Counted from the stretch's first letter, positions 23,354 to 32,540 are shown. The stretch: 37,259 nt of DNA from an uncultured Bacteroides sp. (GCA_958453305.1 CAUDXH010000020.1:1-37259); one strand, 5' to 3'. The notes: generated by a model not told the origin, from the letters alone. Made by a program: numbers and translations.

Positions 23354-24445
23354 ATGAAAAAATCAGCATTGATTACCGGTATTACCGGACAGGACGGCTC
23401 TTTCTTGGCCGAGTTTTTATTGGAAAAAGGCTATGAAGTGCATGGCACTATCCGCCGTTCGTCGGTAGATTTCCGTGAGCGCATTGCCCACCTGGAAGGT
23501 CAACCTCATTTCCATCTGCATTATGCCGACTTGGGCGACTCAATGAGTATCATTCAAGTTATCAATAAGGTGAAACCTGATGAGGTTTATAACTTGGCTG
23601 CTCAGAGCCATGTGCAGGTAAGCTTTGACTCTCCGGAGTTTACGGCGGATGTGGATGCTACAGGCGTGTTGCGTATCTTGGAAGCGGTTCGTCAGTGTGG
23701 TTTGACAGAGACTTGCCGTATCTATCAGGCTTCTACTTCAGAGCTTTACGGTAAGGTGGAAGAGGTTCCGCAGAATGAGAATACACCGTTCCATCCGTAT
23801 AGTCCGTATGCAGTGGCTAAGCTGTATGGCTACTGGATTGTGAAGGAATATCGTGAGGCTTATAATATGTTCTGCTGCTCGGGTATCTTGTTCAACCATG
23901 AGAGTGAACGCCGTGGGGAGACTTTCGTAACCCGTAAGATTACGCTGGCTGCTGCCCGCATCGCACAGGGTAAGCAGGAGAAGTTATTCTTGGGTAACCT
24001 CGACTCGCTGCGTGACTGGGGGTATGCGAAGGATTATGTGGAATGTATGTGGCTGATCTTGCAGAATGAGAAACCGGAGGATTTCGTGATTGCGACGGGT
24101 GTGCAGCACTCGGTGCGTGAGTTCTGTTATCTGGCATTTAAATATGCGGGTATCGAACTGGAATTTAAAGGGGAAGGTATCGACGAGAAGGGATATGATA
24201 AGGCTACCGGTAAGGTATTGGTAGAGGTTTCGGAAGATTTCTACCGACCGACGGATGTGGTGAATCTTTGGGGTGACCCGACGAAGGCGAAAGCGGAACT
24301 GGGCTGGAATCCTTCGAAGACTTCTTTTGAGGAACTGGTGCGTATCATGGTGGAACATGATATGGCGAAGGTGGCTGTTGAGAAGGCGGGTGAGCGTATC
24401 CGCATGAACTTGGCTGAGTATCTGGAAAAGGGTATTGTGAAGTAA
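23354..24445 (+). CDS. gmd: GDP-mannose 4,6-dehydratase
   Basis: The enzyme converts GDP-D-mannose to GDP-4-keto-6-deoxymannose, the first step to GDP-L-fucose. The 363-residue short-chain dehydrogenase-type protein has the NAD(P) motif GITGQDG (8-14), the GTIRRSS motif of Gmd, and the catalytic YxxxK (Y152, K156 in YAVAK). Substrate-binding FNHESERRGETFVTRKI follows. Length is usual. The GDP-fucose synthase follows 249 bases later, separated by a repeat-rich spacer. Confidence 0.96.
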   Translation: MKKSALITGITGQDGSFLAEFLLEKGYEVHGTIRRSSVDFRERIAHLEGQPHFHLHYADLGDSMSIIQVINKVKPDEVYNLAAQSHVQVSFDSPEFTADVDATGVLRILEAVRQCGLTETCRIYQASTSELYGKVEEVPQNENTPFHPYSPYAVAKLYGYWIVKEYREAYNMFCCSGILFNHESERRGETFVTRKITLAAARIAQGKQEKLFLGNLDSLRDWGYAKDYVECMWLILQNEKPEDFVIATGVQHSVREFCYLAFKYAGIELEFKGEGIDEKGYDKATGKVLVEVSEDFYRPTDVVNLWGDPTKAKAELGWNPSKTSFEELVRIMVEHDMAKVAVEKAGERIRMNLAEYLEKGIVK

Positions 24446-24694
24446 GATTTACAGGCAACAAGGTCTCTTTCGGAGTTGACAAGGGGACAAGTTGACAAGG
24501 GAACAAGGTCTCCATCCGGATGGAAAGCCTAGTCAACTGGTCAACTGAATAAAAACCTAGTCAACTTGTCAACTAGTCAACTGGTTACCTAAAAAAAAGC
24601 CTAGTCAACTGGTCAACTAGTCAACTGGTTACCTAAAAAAAAGCCTAGTCAACTGGTCAACTAGTCAACTAGTTACCTAAAAAAAACAACAAAA
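24446..24694 (+). repeat. Hairpin-forming spacer with three 44-bp tandem units before the GDP-fucose synthase
   Basis: The first half has GTTGACAAG words. In the middle is the perfect palindrome TCCATCCGGATGGA (24511-24524). The second half has CTAGTCAACTGGTCAACT words in three 44-bp tandem units (24557-24600, 24601-24644, 24645-24688), each ending GGTTACCTAAAAAAAA or nearly so. The last A-run stands directly before the ATG. The two halves are complementary. Confidence 0.9.
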
Positions 24695-25771
24695 ATGGAC
24701 AAATCTACAAAAATATATGTGGCAGGACACCGCGGTCTGGTGGGTTCTGCCATCTGGAATAACTTGCTGCAACGGGGATATACCAATCTGGTGGGAAAGA
24801 CTCACAAGGAACTGGATTTGCTGGACCCGGTGGCTGTAAAGGAGTTTTTCGACCGTGAACAGCCGGAAGCAGTGATCTTGGCGGCTGCTCATGTGGGAGG
24901 TATCATGGCGAACCTGCAATACCGGGCAGACTTTATTTATCAGAATCTGCAGATTCAGCAGAACGTGATTGGGGAGAGTTTCCGTCACGGGGTGAAGAAG
25001 CTGCTCTTCCTGGGTAGTACGTGTATCTATCCGAGAGAGGCTCCGCAACCGATGAAGGAAGAGGTGTTGCTGACTTCTCCGCTGGAATATACCAACGAAC
25101 CGTATGCGATTGCCAAAATCGCGGGACTGAAGATGTGTGAGAGCTTTAACTTGCAGTATGGTACGAATTACATTGCTGTGATGCCGACTAACCTGTATGG
25201 TCCGAATGATAACTTCCACTTGGAGAACAGTCATGTGCTTCCTGCCATGATCCGCAAGATTCATCTGGCAAAGTGCCTGAATGAGGGCAACTGGGAGGCT
25301 GTGCGCAAGGATATGAACCGTCGCCCGGTGGAGGGTGTGAACGGCGAGAGCTCGGAAGCTGAGATTTTGGAAAAGCTGGCGAAGTTTGGCATTACACCGG
25401 AAGCGGTGACGCTGTGGGGATCGGGTAAGCCGATGCGTGAGTTCTTGTGGAGCGAGGAAATGGCAGATGCCAGTGTGCACGTGTTACTGCATGTCGATTT
25501 CAAGGATACGTTCCGTGAGGGCGACAAGGAGATTCGCAACTGTCACATCAACGTGGGTACCGGAAAGGAAATCTCTATCAAGGAGGTGGCTGAGAAGATT
25601 ATGCAGGAAATCCAGTTTAAGGGCGAACTGCGCTGGGATGCTTCGAAACCGGATGGCACACTGCGCAAACTGACGGATGTGAGCAAACTGCATGGCTTGG
25701 GATGGCATCATAAAGTGGAAATTGATGAGGGTATTCACCGGATGTATGAATGGTATCTGGGTGAACAGTAA
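24695..25771 (+). CDS. fcl: GDP-L-fucose synthase
   Basis: The enzyme epimerises and reduces GDP-4-keto-6-deoxymannose to GDP-L-fucose with NADPH. The 358-residue protein has the nucleotide motif GHRGLVG (10-16), the AAAHVGGIMAN segment typical of Fcl/WcaG, and the catalytic Y137xxxK141 in YAIAK. The insertion near 190-225 makes it somewhat longer than the E. coli enzyme, common in Bacteroides. With gmd it completes the GDP-fucose route. Confidence 0.96.
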   Translation: MDKSTKIYVAGHRGLVGSAIWNNLLQRGYTNLVGKTHKELDLLDPVAVKEFFDREQPEAVILAAAHVGGIMANLQYRADFIYQNLQIQQNVIGESFRHGVKKLLFLGSTCIYPREAPQPMKEEVLLTSPLEYTNEPYAIAKIAGLKMCESFNLQYGTNYIAVMPTNLYGPNDNFHLENSHVLPAMIRKIHLAKCLNEGNWEAVRKDMNRRPVEGVNGESSEAEILEKLAKFGITPEAVTLWGSGKPMREFLWSEEMADASVHVLLHVDFKDTFREGDKEIRNCHINVGTGKEISIKEVAEKIMQEIQFKGELRWDASKPDGTLRKLTDVSKLHGLGWHHKVEIDEGIHRMYEWYLGEQ

Positions 25772-25891
25772 TTGGTGAGTTTTTGAGTTTTTGAGTTGGT
25801 GGATTTAGAGACTTAAGACATAAGAACATAAGGGCATAAGAAACTAAAAAAACTCAAAACTTAAAAACTCAAAACTTAAGAACTCAAACAT
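25772..25891 (+). repeat. Self-complementary spacer of GAGTTTTT / AAAAACTC words
   Basis: gagtttttgagtttttgag near 25778 is matched by aaaaactcaaaacttaaaaactc before the start at 25892. Same design as 22427-22500. Confidence 0.7.
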
Positions 25892-27298
25892 ATGAGAAAC
25901 TACGCAACTTCCTACGAAAAAATAGTAAACGGATTTACCTATACCGGCGACATGGTAATCGGTGCTTTTCTGTTCTACTGGATTATGGCGGGCGGTTCCG
26001 GACTACCGATATGGACGAAGATTCCTTCGGAAGACATGCAGACGGGACTGACATTGGGCCTGTGCTACTTGATTTGTGCCATGCGGACGGGACTGGTGAT
26101 TTACCGCCGTAAGGCTTATGTCTACGAAATGCTGAAGCGGGTGTTTATAAATATGGCTATCTTCTCGCTCTTGGCTACGTTTATCTTGTTTGCCGGAGAG
26201 GAACTGGATGTGTATGGACAGAAGTTTCCCATATTCCTGCTGACACTTGGAGGAGCTCTCTGTGTATTCAGGGTCATGACCCGTTTTCTCATTAAATGGT
26301 ATCGTCTGCGCGGCGGAAACCGGCGGGAGGTGATTCTGGTGGGCAGTAAACTGAACATGCAGACGTTATACAAGGAGCTTACGTGCCAGCCGTGGGCTGG
26401 TTACAGGGTATTGGGGTATTTTGACCATCAGCCGAATCCGGAATTTCCGGAAGAATGTCCGTATCTGGGCACACCGGAGGAGGTGATTTCTTACTTGAAG
26501 GGACGTGGGGTGGATGTTTTGTTCTGTTCGCTGCCGTCTGCGGAGGAGAAGTTGATTCGTCCGATGATTGATTATTGTGAGAATAACCTCGTGCATTTCT
26601 ACAGTGTTCCGAATTTATATAACTATCTGCAAAACCGGGTGTATTTTAATCTGATGGGGTCTGTCCCCTATCTGGAGTTGCGCAAGGATCCGCTGAGTGA
26701 TGTGGGCAACCGACTTCTGAAGCGGGCATTCGACATCGTCTTCTCGCTGTGTTTCTTATGTACGCTGTTTCCTTTTATCTTGCTGATTGTTACGGTGGTC
26801 ACGAAGATGACTATGCCGGGACCGGTGTTTTTCCGTCAGAAACGGAATGGACTGAATGACAAGGAGTTTTATTGTTATAAGTTCCGGAGTATGCGGGTGA
26901 ATGCGGATGCCGACCGTGTACAGGCTACGAAGGATGACCCGCGCAAGACGAAGTGGGGTAACATTATGCGCAAGACGAGCATAGATGAGTTGCCTCAGTT
27001 TATCAATGTGCTGAAGGGGGACATGAGTGTGGTTGGTCCTCGCCCGCATATGCTGAAGCATACGGAAGAGTATTCGAAGCTGATTAACCGCTACATGGTG
27101 CGCCACTTCTTGAAACCGGGTATCACGGGATGGAGTCAGGTGACCGGTTTCCGGGGAGAAACGCGTGAACTGAAAGAGATGGAGGGTCGTATCCGGGGAG
27201 ACATCTGGTACTTGGAGCACTGGAGTTTCAGCCTCGATTTGTATATTATCTTTAAAACGGTGGCAAATGCGATTCAGGGAGAAAAGAACGCATACTAA
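25892..27298 (+). CDS. WcaJ/WbaP-like undecaprenyl-phosphate sugar-phosphate transferase
   Basis: The enzyme starts repeat-unit synthesis by moving a hexose-1-phosphate onto undecaprenyl phosphate. The 468-residue protein has four N-terminal membrane helices (about 15-130), a CoA_binding_3-like Rossmann segment (NRREVILVGSKLNMQ, about 142-250), a membrane re-entrant helix (near 280-310) and the catalytic bacterial sugar transferase domain. That domain carries FRQKRNGLNDKEFYCYKFRS, TSIDELPQFINVLKGDMSVV and GPRPHMLKH, with the PGITGWSQV stretch near 410. The sugar, often glucose in WcaJ, is not determined. Confidence 0.94.
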   Translation: MRNYATSYEKIVNGFTYTGDMVIGAFLFYWIMAGGSGLPIWTKIPSEDMQTGLTLGLCYLICAMRTGLVIYRRKAYVYEMLKRVFINMAIFSLLATFILFAGEELDVYGQKFPIFLLTLGGALCVFRVMTRFLIKWYRLRGGNRREVILVGSKLNMQTLYKELTCQPWAGYRVLGYFDHQPNPEFPEECPYLGTPEEVISYLKGRGVDVLFCSLPSAEEKLIRPMIDYCENNLVHFYSVPNLYNYLQNRVYFNLMGSVPYLELRKDPLSDVGNRLLKRAFDIVFSLCFLCTLFPFILLIVTVVTKMTMPGPVFFRQKRNGLNDKEFYCYKFRSMRVNADADRVQATKDDPRKTKWGNIMRKTSIDELPQFINVLKGDMSVVGPRPHMLKHTEEYSKLINRYMVRHFLKPGITGWSQVTGFRGETRELKEMEGRIRGDIWYLEHWSFSLDLYIIFKTVANAIQGEKNAY

Positions 27299-27304
27299 GT
27301 TTAA

Positions 27305-27397
27305 GGCTACAAGGCCTCAGGTGACAAGGATACAAGGTTCTACAATGTCAAGCCTTGTCAACTTGTCAACTGAAGCCTTGTCAACTAACAAAAAACT
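27305..27397 (+). repeat. Dispersed leader repeat, copy 1
   Basis: These bases match, with about four differences, the reverse complement of 37165-37256. Both copies end a short distance upstream of a start codon (27413 here, 37091 there). The sequence is made of CAAGG/CCTTG and GTCAAC words and folds on itself. Confidence 0.88.
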
Positions 27398-27412
27398 AAC
27401 AAACTTAAACAA

Positions 27413-27958
27413 ATGACAAATAAGATCAAAAGAATGGTCTTCATTGCAGCAATGGCTATAGGAGCAGTAGAAGCTCAAGCCCAGCTTGCTGCGGTGAAGA
27501 CCAATGTATTACTTTGGGGCAACCTCACCCCTAACCTCTCTCTGGAGCTGGTTACGGGCAGAAGGACCAGCCTTGAAGGTACGGTGTTTTACGGATTGGA
27601 AAAGAATCCGCTGGATGCACAGCTGAAGGGAGCACAGGCGGAATTCAGATTTTGGATTTCAGACCGCCCGATGGCGCGAACCTTTGTGGGCGTGAACCTG
27701 ACGGGGATGCGTTATCTGGTTACCTATAAGGGGAACTTGCATCATGGTGATGCGCTCGGACCGGGACTGGTTTACGGCTATGCCTTGCCGCTGACCAGAC
27801 ACTTTAATCTGGAGTTCTCGGCTGGAGTGGGTTTATTCTGGTATCGCGAAGGAAAATATCCGGAGGGTACGGAGAAAATAGAAGATTTGGTGTATAACAA
27901 GCGTGGCATGAAGTGCTTGCCTGCAGAGGTGGAAGTGACTTGCAGCTATGTGTTTTAA
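27413..27958 (+). CDS. DUF3575 outer-membrane barrel-type protein
   Basis: The 181-residue protein starts with a signal peptide (cleavage probably after EAQAQ, about residue 23), then LAAVKTNVLLWGNLTPNLSL, the signature of DUF3575, and alternating strands ending in an aromatic residue (CSYVF), as in small outer-membrane barrels. DUF3575 genes in Bacteroides often stand next to fimbrial or OmpA-type genes. Its function is unknown. Here it opens the outer-membrane half of the operon. Confidence 0.85.
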   Translation: MTNKIKRMVFIAAMAIGAVEAQAQLAAVKTNVLLWGNLTPNLSLELVTGRRTSLEGTVFYGLEKNPLDAQLKGAQAEFRFWISDRPMARTFVGVNLTGMRYLVTYKGNLHHGDALGPGLVYGYALPLTRHFNLEFSAGVGLFWYREGKYPEGTEKIEDLVYNKRGMKCLPAEVEVTCSYVF

Positions 27959-27959
27959 T

Positions 27960-28133
27960 CTATAAGAGTTGACGAGGCTCTCTCGAAGTTGACAAGTTGA
28001 CAAGGGGACAAGTTGACAAGGTCTCCATCCGGATGGAAAGCCTAGTCAACTCGTCAACTTGTCAACTAGTCACCTAAAAAAAACCTAGTCAACTGGTCAA
28101 CTGAAACCTAGTCAACTAAAAGAAGAAAAAGAA
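27960..28133 (+). repeat. Hairpin-forming spacer before the 756-residue gene
   Basis: GTTGACAAG words, the palindrome TCCATCCGGATGGA (28024-28037), then CTAGTCAACT words and A-runs up to the ATG. Same plan as 24446-24694 and 30405-30658. Confidence 0.88.
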
Positions 28134-30404
28134 ATGAGAAAATTCAAAATTCCCGGAATAGGGAAATACATTTTAGCCATAGGGATGGCTGTCGCACCGG
28201 CTGCATCATGGGCGCAACGCATGATTAAAGTGAGCGGCACCGTAATGAATGTGGCTGATAAAAAACATAAAGTTCCGTTTTCGGACATTGCCGTGCATAT
28301 CTACAGTTGCAAGACGGTGGCAGAAGCAGAAGACCTGAGTAAGCAACTGAAAAGCAATGCGGCTACACCTGATGAGCTGACGGCTTTTTACGTGGGAGAT
28401 GAACTGGCAGAGACCGATGCCAACGGATATTATGAGATTCTGGTGCCCGACAACGGAGCACTGGTGTTTAAGGCGGGCATGAATGAACCGATTCTGGAAC
28501 GGGTGAACAACCGGATGCAGATTAATGTTGAAATCAGCGACGGTATCATGCTGGGCAATGTCATGGTTACGGCAAAGCTGAAAGAGATTCAGCCGGAACC
28601 GAAGGCAAGCCGGCTCATCGGGAATCATTTTTATCCGTATAACTCGCTTGTGATTCCGCAGAATCAGGGGAATACGTATTCCCGACTGATTATCCAGCCG
28701 TATGTCTTAAACTGTGAGACCAATGATACGGTGGCTTTCCTGCGTCCGCTGGTGTACGACGGAAAGGAGTTTCACCGGACGCAAATCCGGAAGATGGGGT
28801 ATGACTTGAAGCGTGACCCGCTGGAGCCGTATATCCAGAAGGAAACGCTCACGAAGGAGCGCATGACGATTCACTGGCAGGATACGGTGGTGGTGCCGGA
28901 TGTGCAGGTGAACTACAGTTGTTATGCCGACTTCTGCATAGAAGACTATAACAGTATCCCCTTCCGCAAGATTTTTCAGTTGAATACGTGTGCCAACAAG
29001 CGTCCGCTGAAGTTTCTGGAGTATCAGTTGAATGTGAATGAGCTCGATCTGAGCCGTTATCCGGAACGGGCGCAGGTGGAGAAACGAAATACGGAAGACC
29101 GGGTGGAACTGAGCTTTGAAATCAGCTCGGACCAGCTGACCGATGATCCGAAAAACCAGCAGAACCTGAACTTGATTGGCGAGAAGCTGAAGCTGATTCT
29201 CAATGAACCCGGAGCGATGCTGAAAGAGTTTCACCTGATTGGTACGGCTTCGCCCGAAGGTTCGTATCAGACCAACCTGCAACTGGCTGAGAAGCGTATG
29301 AAGCGGGTGCAGGAGCAAATCATGCAGGTTATCCCGAGTTATACCGCAGAACGGGTGTACCAGAATCCGCAGGCGAAGGTGGCTGCATGGAGTGAGGTGG
29401 CTGACTTGATGAAGGCGGACGGAAAAGAGGAACTGGCAGAGCGCATCGGCAGGGTAATCGACCAGTATCCCGGTCAGATGGCGCAGCAGGGTAAAAACAT
29501 CCGTGCCTTTGCGGAATATAAGAAGGAAATCGTGCCGTATCTGGAAAAGTTGAGACAGGTGGAATATAAATGCCGCTATGACATCTACCGGGAACCGACG
29601 GATGAAGAGGTGATGGCGAAATTCCGGAAAGAGGGCTTCAAGGGAATTTATACGCGCTATGAATACTGGAAGTTGTTTCAGATGCTGAAAGACGACCGCA
29701 CGAAAGAGGAGCTGGCAAAGAAGGCTTACCGCGAATCGCTGGAGATGAAGCAGCCGTGGGTGGTGCCGGGCAACTTGCTGGCTGTGATGTATCTGAAACG
29801 AGATACAACGGATACATCGGTGCTGGAACCGCTGATTGACCGCACGGTGTTTACGGTGGACTATGAGCGTACGGACCCGAACACGGGACGCAAGGAGATA
29901 GTCAACCCCATTGAGGTGGTGGCAAACCAGCTGAATATGTATATCCGGAAGGGGGATTTCGAGAATGCCAGTGTGATGGCGAAGCTGATTCCTGACAGTG
30001 CAACGGAATATGACTTGACCAAGGCATATGCATGGGCACTGGGAGGCTATTTCCTGCAGGGAGGTGACAATACAGAAGAGAATGAACGCGCACGGCGCAC
30101 GTTTGATACCATCTGTCAGTCGTCGGAACGGAATGCCATTGTGATGCATCTGGCTCTGGAGACTCCGGAGGGTAACCGCACGGCAGAAACGATGCTGGCA
30201 CACCAGAGCATGGAGGATGCCGTGATGTGGTATCTGAAGGCGGTAGTGGCTGCCCGTAAGGGAGATTCGGGACTGACGGATGCGGCTCTCTGCCTGATGC
30301 GGGCTTTCAACCTCGACAAGAAGCTGATTGCTACGGCGCAGAATGACGGTGAGTTTGATAAAGAGATTATGGAAACTGCACTTGATTTATATAATCATCA
30401 GTAA
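28134..30404 (+). CDS. Secreted protein with Cna-B/carboxypeptidase-like and OmpA-like segments
   Basis: The 756-residue protein begins with a signal peptide (cleavage near AASWA-Q, residue 27). A carboxypeptidase-regulatory-type beta domain follows (about 30-150, VSGTVMNVADKKHKVPFSDI). The middle (about 320-410) has the OmpA-like pattern LSFEISSDQL, then FHLIGTASPEGSYQTNLQLA and EKRMKRVQEQI, expected to bind peptidoglycan. The last 300 residues are helical and may be TPR-like. It probably links the cell wall to the outer-membrane proteins encoded around it. No enzyme motif was seen. Confidence 0.75.
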   Translation: MRKFKIPGIGKYILAIGMAVAPAASWAQRMIKVSGTVMNVADKKHKVPFSDIAVHIYSCKTVAEAEDLSKQLKSNAATPDELTAFYVGDELAETDANGYYEILVPDNGALVFKAGMNEPILERVNNRMQINVEISDGIMLGNVMVTAKLKEIQPEPKASRLIGNHFYPYNSLVIPQNQGNTYSRLIIQPYVLNCETNDTVAFLRPLVYDGKEFHRTQIRKMGYDLKRDPLEPYIQKETLTKERMTIHWQDTVVVPDVQVNYSCYADFCIEDYNSIPFRKIFQLNTCANKRPLKFLEYQLNVNELDLSRYPERAQVEKRNTEDRVELSFEISSDQLTDDPKNQQNLNLIGEKLKLILNEPGAMLKEFHLIGTASPEGSYQTNLQLAEKRMKRVQEQIMQVIPSYTAERVYQNPQAKVAAWSEVADLMKADGKEELAERIGRVIDQYPGQMAQQGKNIRAFAEYKKEIVPYLEKLRQVEYKCRYDIYREPTDEEVMAKFRKEGFKGIYTRYEYWKLFQMLKDDRTKEELAKKAYRESLEMKQPWVVPGNLLAVMYLKRDTTDTSVLEPLIDRTVFTVDYERTDPNTGRKEIVNPIEVVANQLNMYIRKGDFENASVMAKLIPDSATEYDLTKAYAWALGGYFLQGGDNTEENERARRTFDTICQSSERNAIVMHLALETPEGNRTAETMLAHQSMEDAVMWYLKAVVAARKGDSGLTDAALCLMRAFNLDKKLIATAQNDGEFDKEIMETALDLYNHQ

Positions 30405-30658
30405 GGGACGAGTTGGCAAGGTGACAAGTTGACGAGTTAACAAGGAGACAAGGCTCTCTCGGAGTTGACAAGGCTCTCTCGGAGTTGACAAGGGGACAAG
30501 TTGACAAGGGGACGAGGCCTCCATCCGGATGGAAAGCCTAGTCAACTCGTCAACTGGTCAACTGGTTACCTAAAAAAAAACTAGTCAACTGGTTACCTAA
30601 AAAACCTAGTCAACTGGTCAACTAGTCAACTGGTTACCTAAAAAAAAAACAAACGACA
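30405..30658 (+). repeat. Largest hairpin-forming spacer, before the 598-residue gene
   Basis: A 20-base word, GGCTCTCTCGGAGTTGACAA, occurs twice in tandem. GTTGACAAG words and the palindrome TCCATCCGGATGGA (30520-30533) follow, then repeated AGTCAACTGGTTACCTAAAA units. The final A-run ends a few bases before the ATG at 30659. Confidence 0.88.
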
Positions 30659-32455
30659 ATGGAAATACTTAAAAGAAACTATCTGATCACAGCACTGTGT
30701 GGAACGTGTATGCTGACTCCTGCCCTGATGATGGCTCAAGAAGCAGCCGACACTACACAGACTCATTTTTTTAATGCGACAGATTATATCCGGCAAAAAC
30801 GATATATACCGGCAGGAAGGGTAATCAACCCGAAAGCAAAAGGACGGAATTTTTCATTCTCCATCTTCGGCGGTGTGGGAAAACTGGCGGGGGAAACGGT
30901 CTCGCTTCCCACTACCAAGGAATTTGGTATCGCAGTTACCAAGGATGTATCTGCCTTCAACTCGTACCGGCTGACGGTGAGAGGAGGTATCAATGATCAA
31001 ATCAAACAGGGAGGACTGGAACTTTCGCACTTGTTCCGCCTGTCGGATTATCTGATAGGCTATGAAAGAAACCGCCCTTGGGTTATCAGTACGGTGGTAG
31101 GTTTCGGGGGATATGGCTCCCGGCTGGATGCAACGAAAGACCGGGAAGCGGCTTTCGGGGTACACGGGGGATTGCAGTGGAATTACCGGATGAACAGTTT
31201 TATGGACTTTTTCCTTGAACCTCGGATGAACTTGTTTACCGACCAGATTGATGTGGCTGACTCGCGGAAAAAGTATGACCTCGGATTTCAGCTGATGGCG
31301 GGTATGACGTACCGCCTGACCAAGACGGTGAATACGGAACGAATCCCGACCAACGCGGATGCCAAGGATAACTTGTTTTATGAACTGTATATGGGAGCGC
31401 AGGGGGATTTCTCGGCACGCATCCGGAAATCGCCGCTGATGAAGCATAAGCTGTCGCCGCTGGGACCTGCCTTCGGTATCGCCATGGGTAAATGGTACTC
31501 TCCCTTGGGAATACGCGGGGGACTCTTTGCGGGATTCCATAAGACGCTGAGTGATGACCAGACCTATACACTGAAAGAGGGCTATATCGGTGGCCGTCTG
31601 GAGGGACTGCTGAACCTGAACCGCCTCTTCAATCATCATGTGACCGACCCGAGACTGGAGGCGAACCTCTTCGGAGGATATGAGCTGGGATTCCTTGCTC
31701 ACCGCGGAGAGAAGTATGACAGAAAGGTGCGTCCCTTCCATGGTCCTACAGCCGGAGCTCAGCTGGTGTATGCCGTAAACAGCCGGATCGGGGTGTTCGG
31801 ACAGGCACGCTGGAGCAAGAGCTTGTATACGCAGTCGTTTAAGAACTCTGCCTATGTGGAAGACCGGTTCATGCAGAATCTGGGCATCGAACTGGGTGTG
31901 CAGTACCGCAGAAGAACCGAGGATATAACCAACAAGTATCTCTTTACACCGTATAACTTTGTATCGGTGGCTGTAGGGGCAAGCTACCCTACCCGCACCG
32001 GAGAAGCGCAGGTGAAGCAGATGATGAAGCACCTCGGACAGCAGCTGAGTGTGAGCTACGGACGCCGCTGGAGCCGCTATTCAAGTGTGAGAGGTACGGT
32101 GGAAGTGGGTCACCTGCCCTATGCCGACGGACGGCATACGTATCCGCTGACGCTGGGTGTGGATTATATGGCCGACCTGTCGGCTCTGGCAGCAGAATAT
32201 AACCCGGAACGCATCTTCTCGGTGGAACTGTTTGCCGGTATCCTTTACACACACCACAAGGCTGCCAAGAAAAATTACTTCGGTATGCAGGGGGGACTGA
32301 AAGAAAGTTTCCGCATAGACGACCGCTGGGGAGTGTTCCTTGAAGAAGGGGTGAGAACCTATAAGAATGCCATCATTCCGGGAGCAAGAACCCTGACTGA
32401 CAAGAACTTCTCTCTCATGCCGTTTGCCAACATGGGGGTGAATTATTTCTTTTAA
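30659..32455 (+). CDS. Outer-membrane beta-barrel protein of unknown function
   Basis: The 598-residue protein has a signal peptide (cleavage near ALMMAQ, residue 27) and then many alternating strands with glycine and aromatic girdles (SIFGGVGKLAGETVSLPTTK, SYRLTVRGGINDQIKQGGLE), ending in NMGVNYFF, the terminal aromatic typical of barrel insertion. There appear to be two barrel-like halves (about 55-225 and 245-595). No known family is named. It is similar in style to the barrel half of the OmpA-family protein that follows. Confidence 0.75.
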   Translation: MEILKRNYLITALCGTCMLTPALMMAQEAADTTQTHFFNATDYIRQKRYIPAGRVINPKAKGRNFSFSIFGGVGKLAGETVSLPTTKEFGIAVTKDVSAFNSYRLTVRGGINDQIKQGGLELSHLFRLSDYLIGYERNRPWVISTVVGFGGYGSRLDATKDREAAFGVHGGLQWNYRMNSFMDFFLEPRMNLFTDQIDVADSRKKYDLGFQLMAGMTYRLTKTVNTERIPTNADAKDNLFYELYMGAQGDFSARIRKSPLMKHKLSPLGPAFGIAMGKWYSPLGIRGGLFAGFHKTLSDDQTYTLKEGYIGGRLEGLLNLNRLFNHHVTDPRLEANLFGGYELGFLAHRGEKYDRKVRPFHGPTAGAQLVYAVNSRIGVFGQARWSKSLYTQSFKNSAYVEDRFMQNLGIELGVQYRRRTEDITNKYLFTPYNFVSVAVGASYPTRTGEAQVKQMMKHLGQQLSVSYGRRWSRYSSVRGTVEVGHLPYADGRHTYPLTLGVDYMADLSALAAEYNPERIFSVELFAGILYTHHKAAKKNYFGMQGGLKESFRIDDRWGVFLEEGVRTYKNAIIPGARTLTDKNFSLMPFANMGVNYFF

Positions 32456-32532
32456 TCTAAACCTATAACGGAGGCTGACAAAAAAAAGTTATTTTTTTTC
32501 AGCTAAATGGTATAGTCTATTCTAAAATTATT

Positions 32533-32540
32533 TATATTTG
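32533..32540 (+). promoter_or_regulatory. -7 box (TATATTTG) for the OmpA-family gene
   Basis: It matches TAnnTTTG with a weak -33 region. The leader to the gene would be about 150 bases, and a GC-poor hairpin-capable segment (AAGCGGAAACGC...GCGTTTCCGCTTT type words near 32552-32578) lies within it. Confidence 0.5.

Noticed and set aside
24557..24688. The tandem 44-bp units as a CRISPR array
   Set aside because: Units are directly adjacent with no unique spacers, and no cas genes are in the window.
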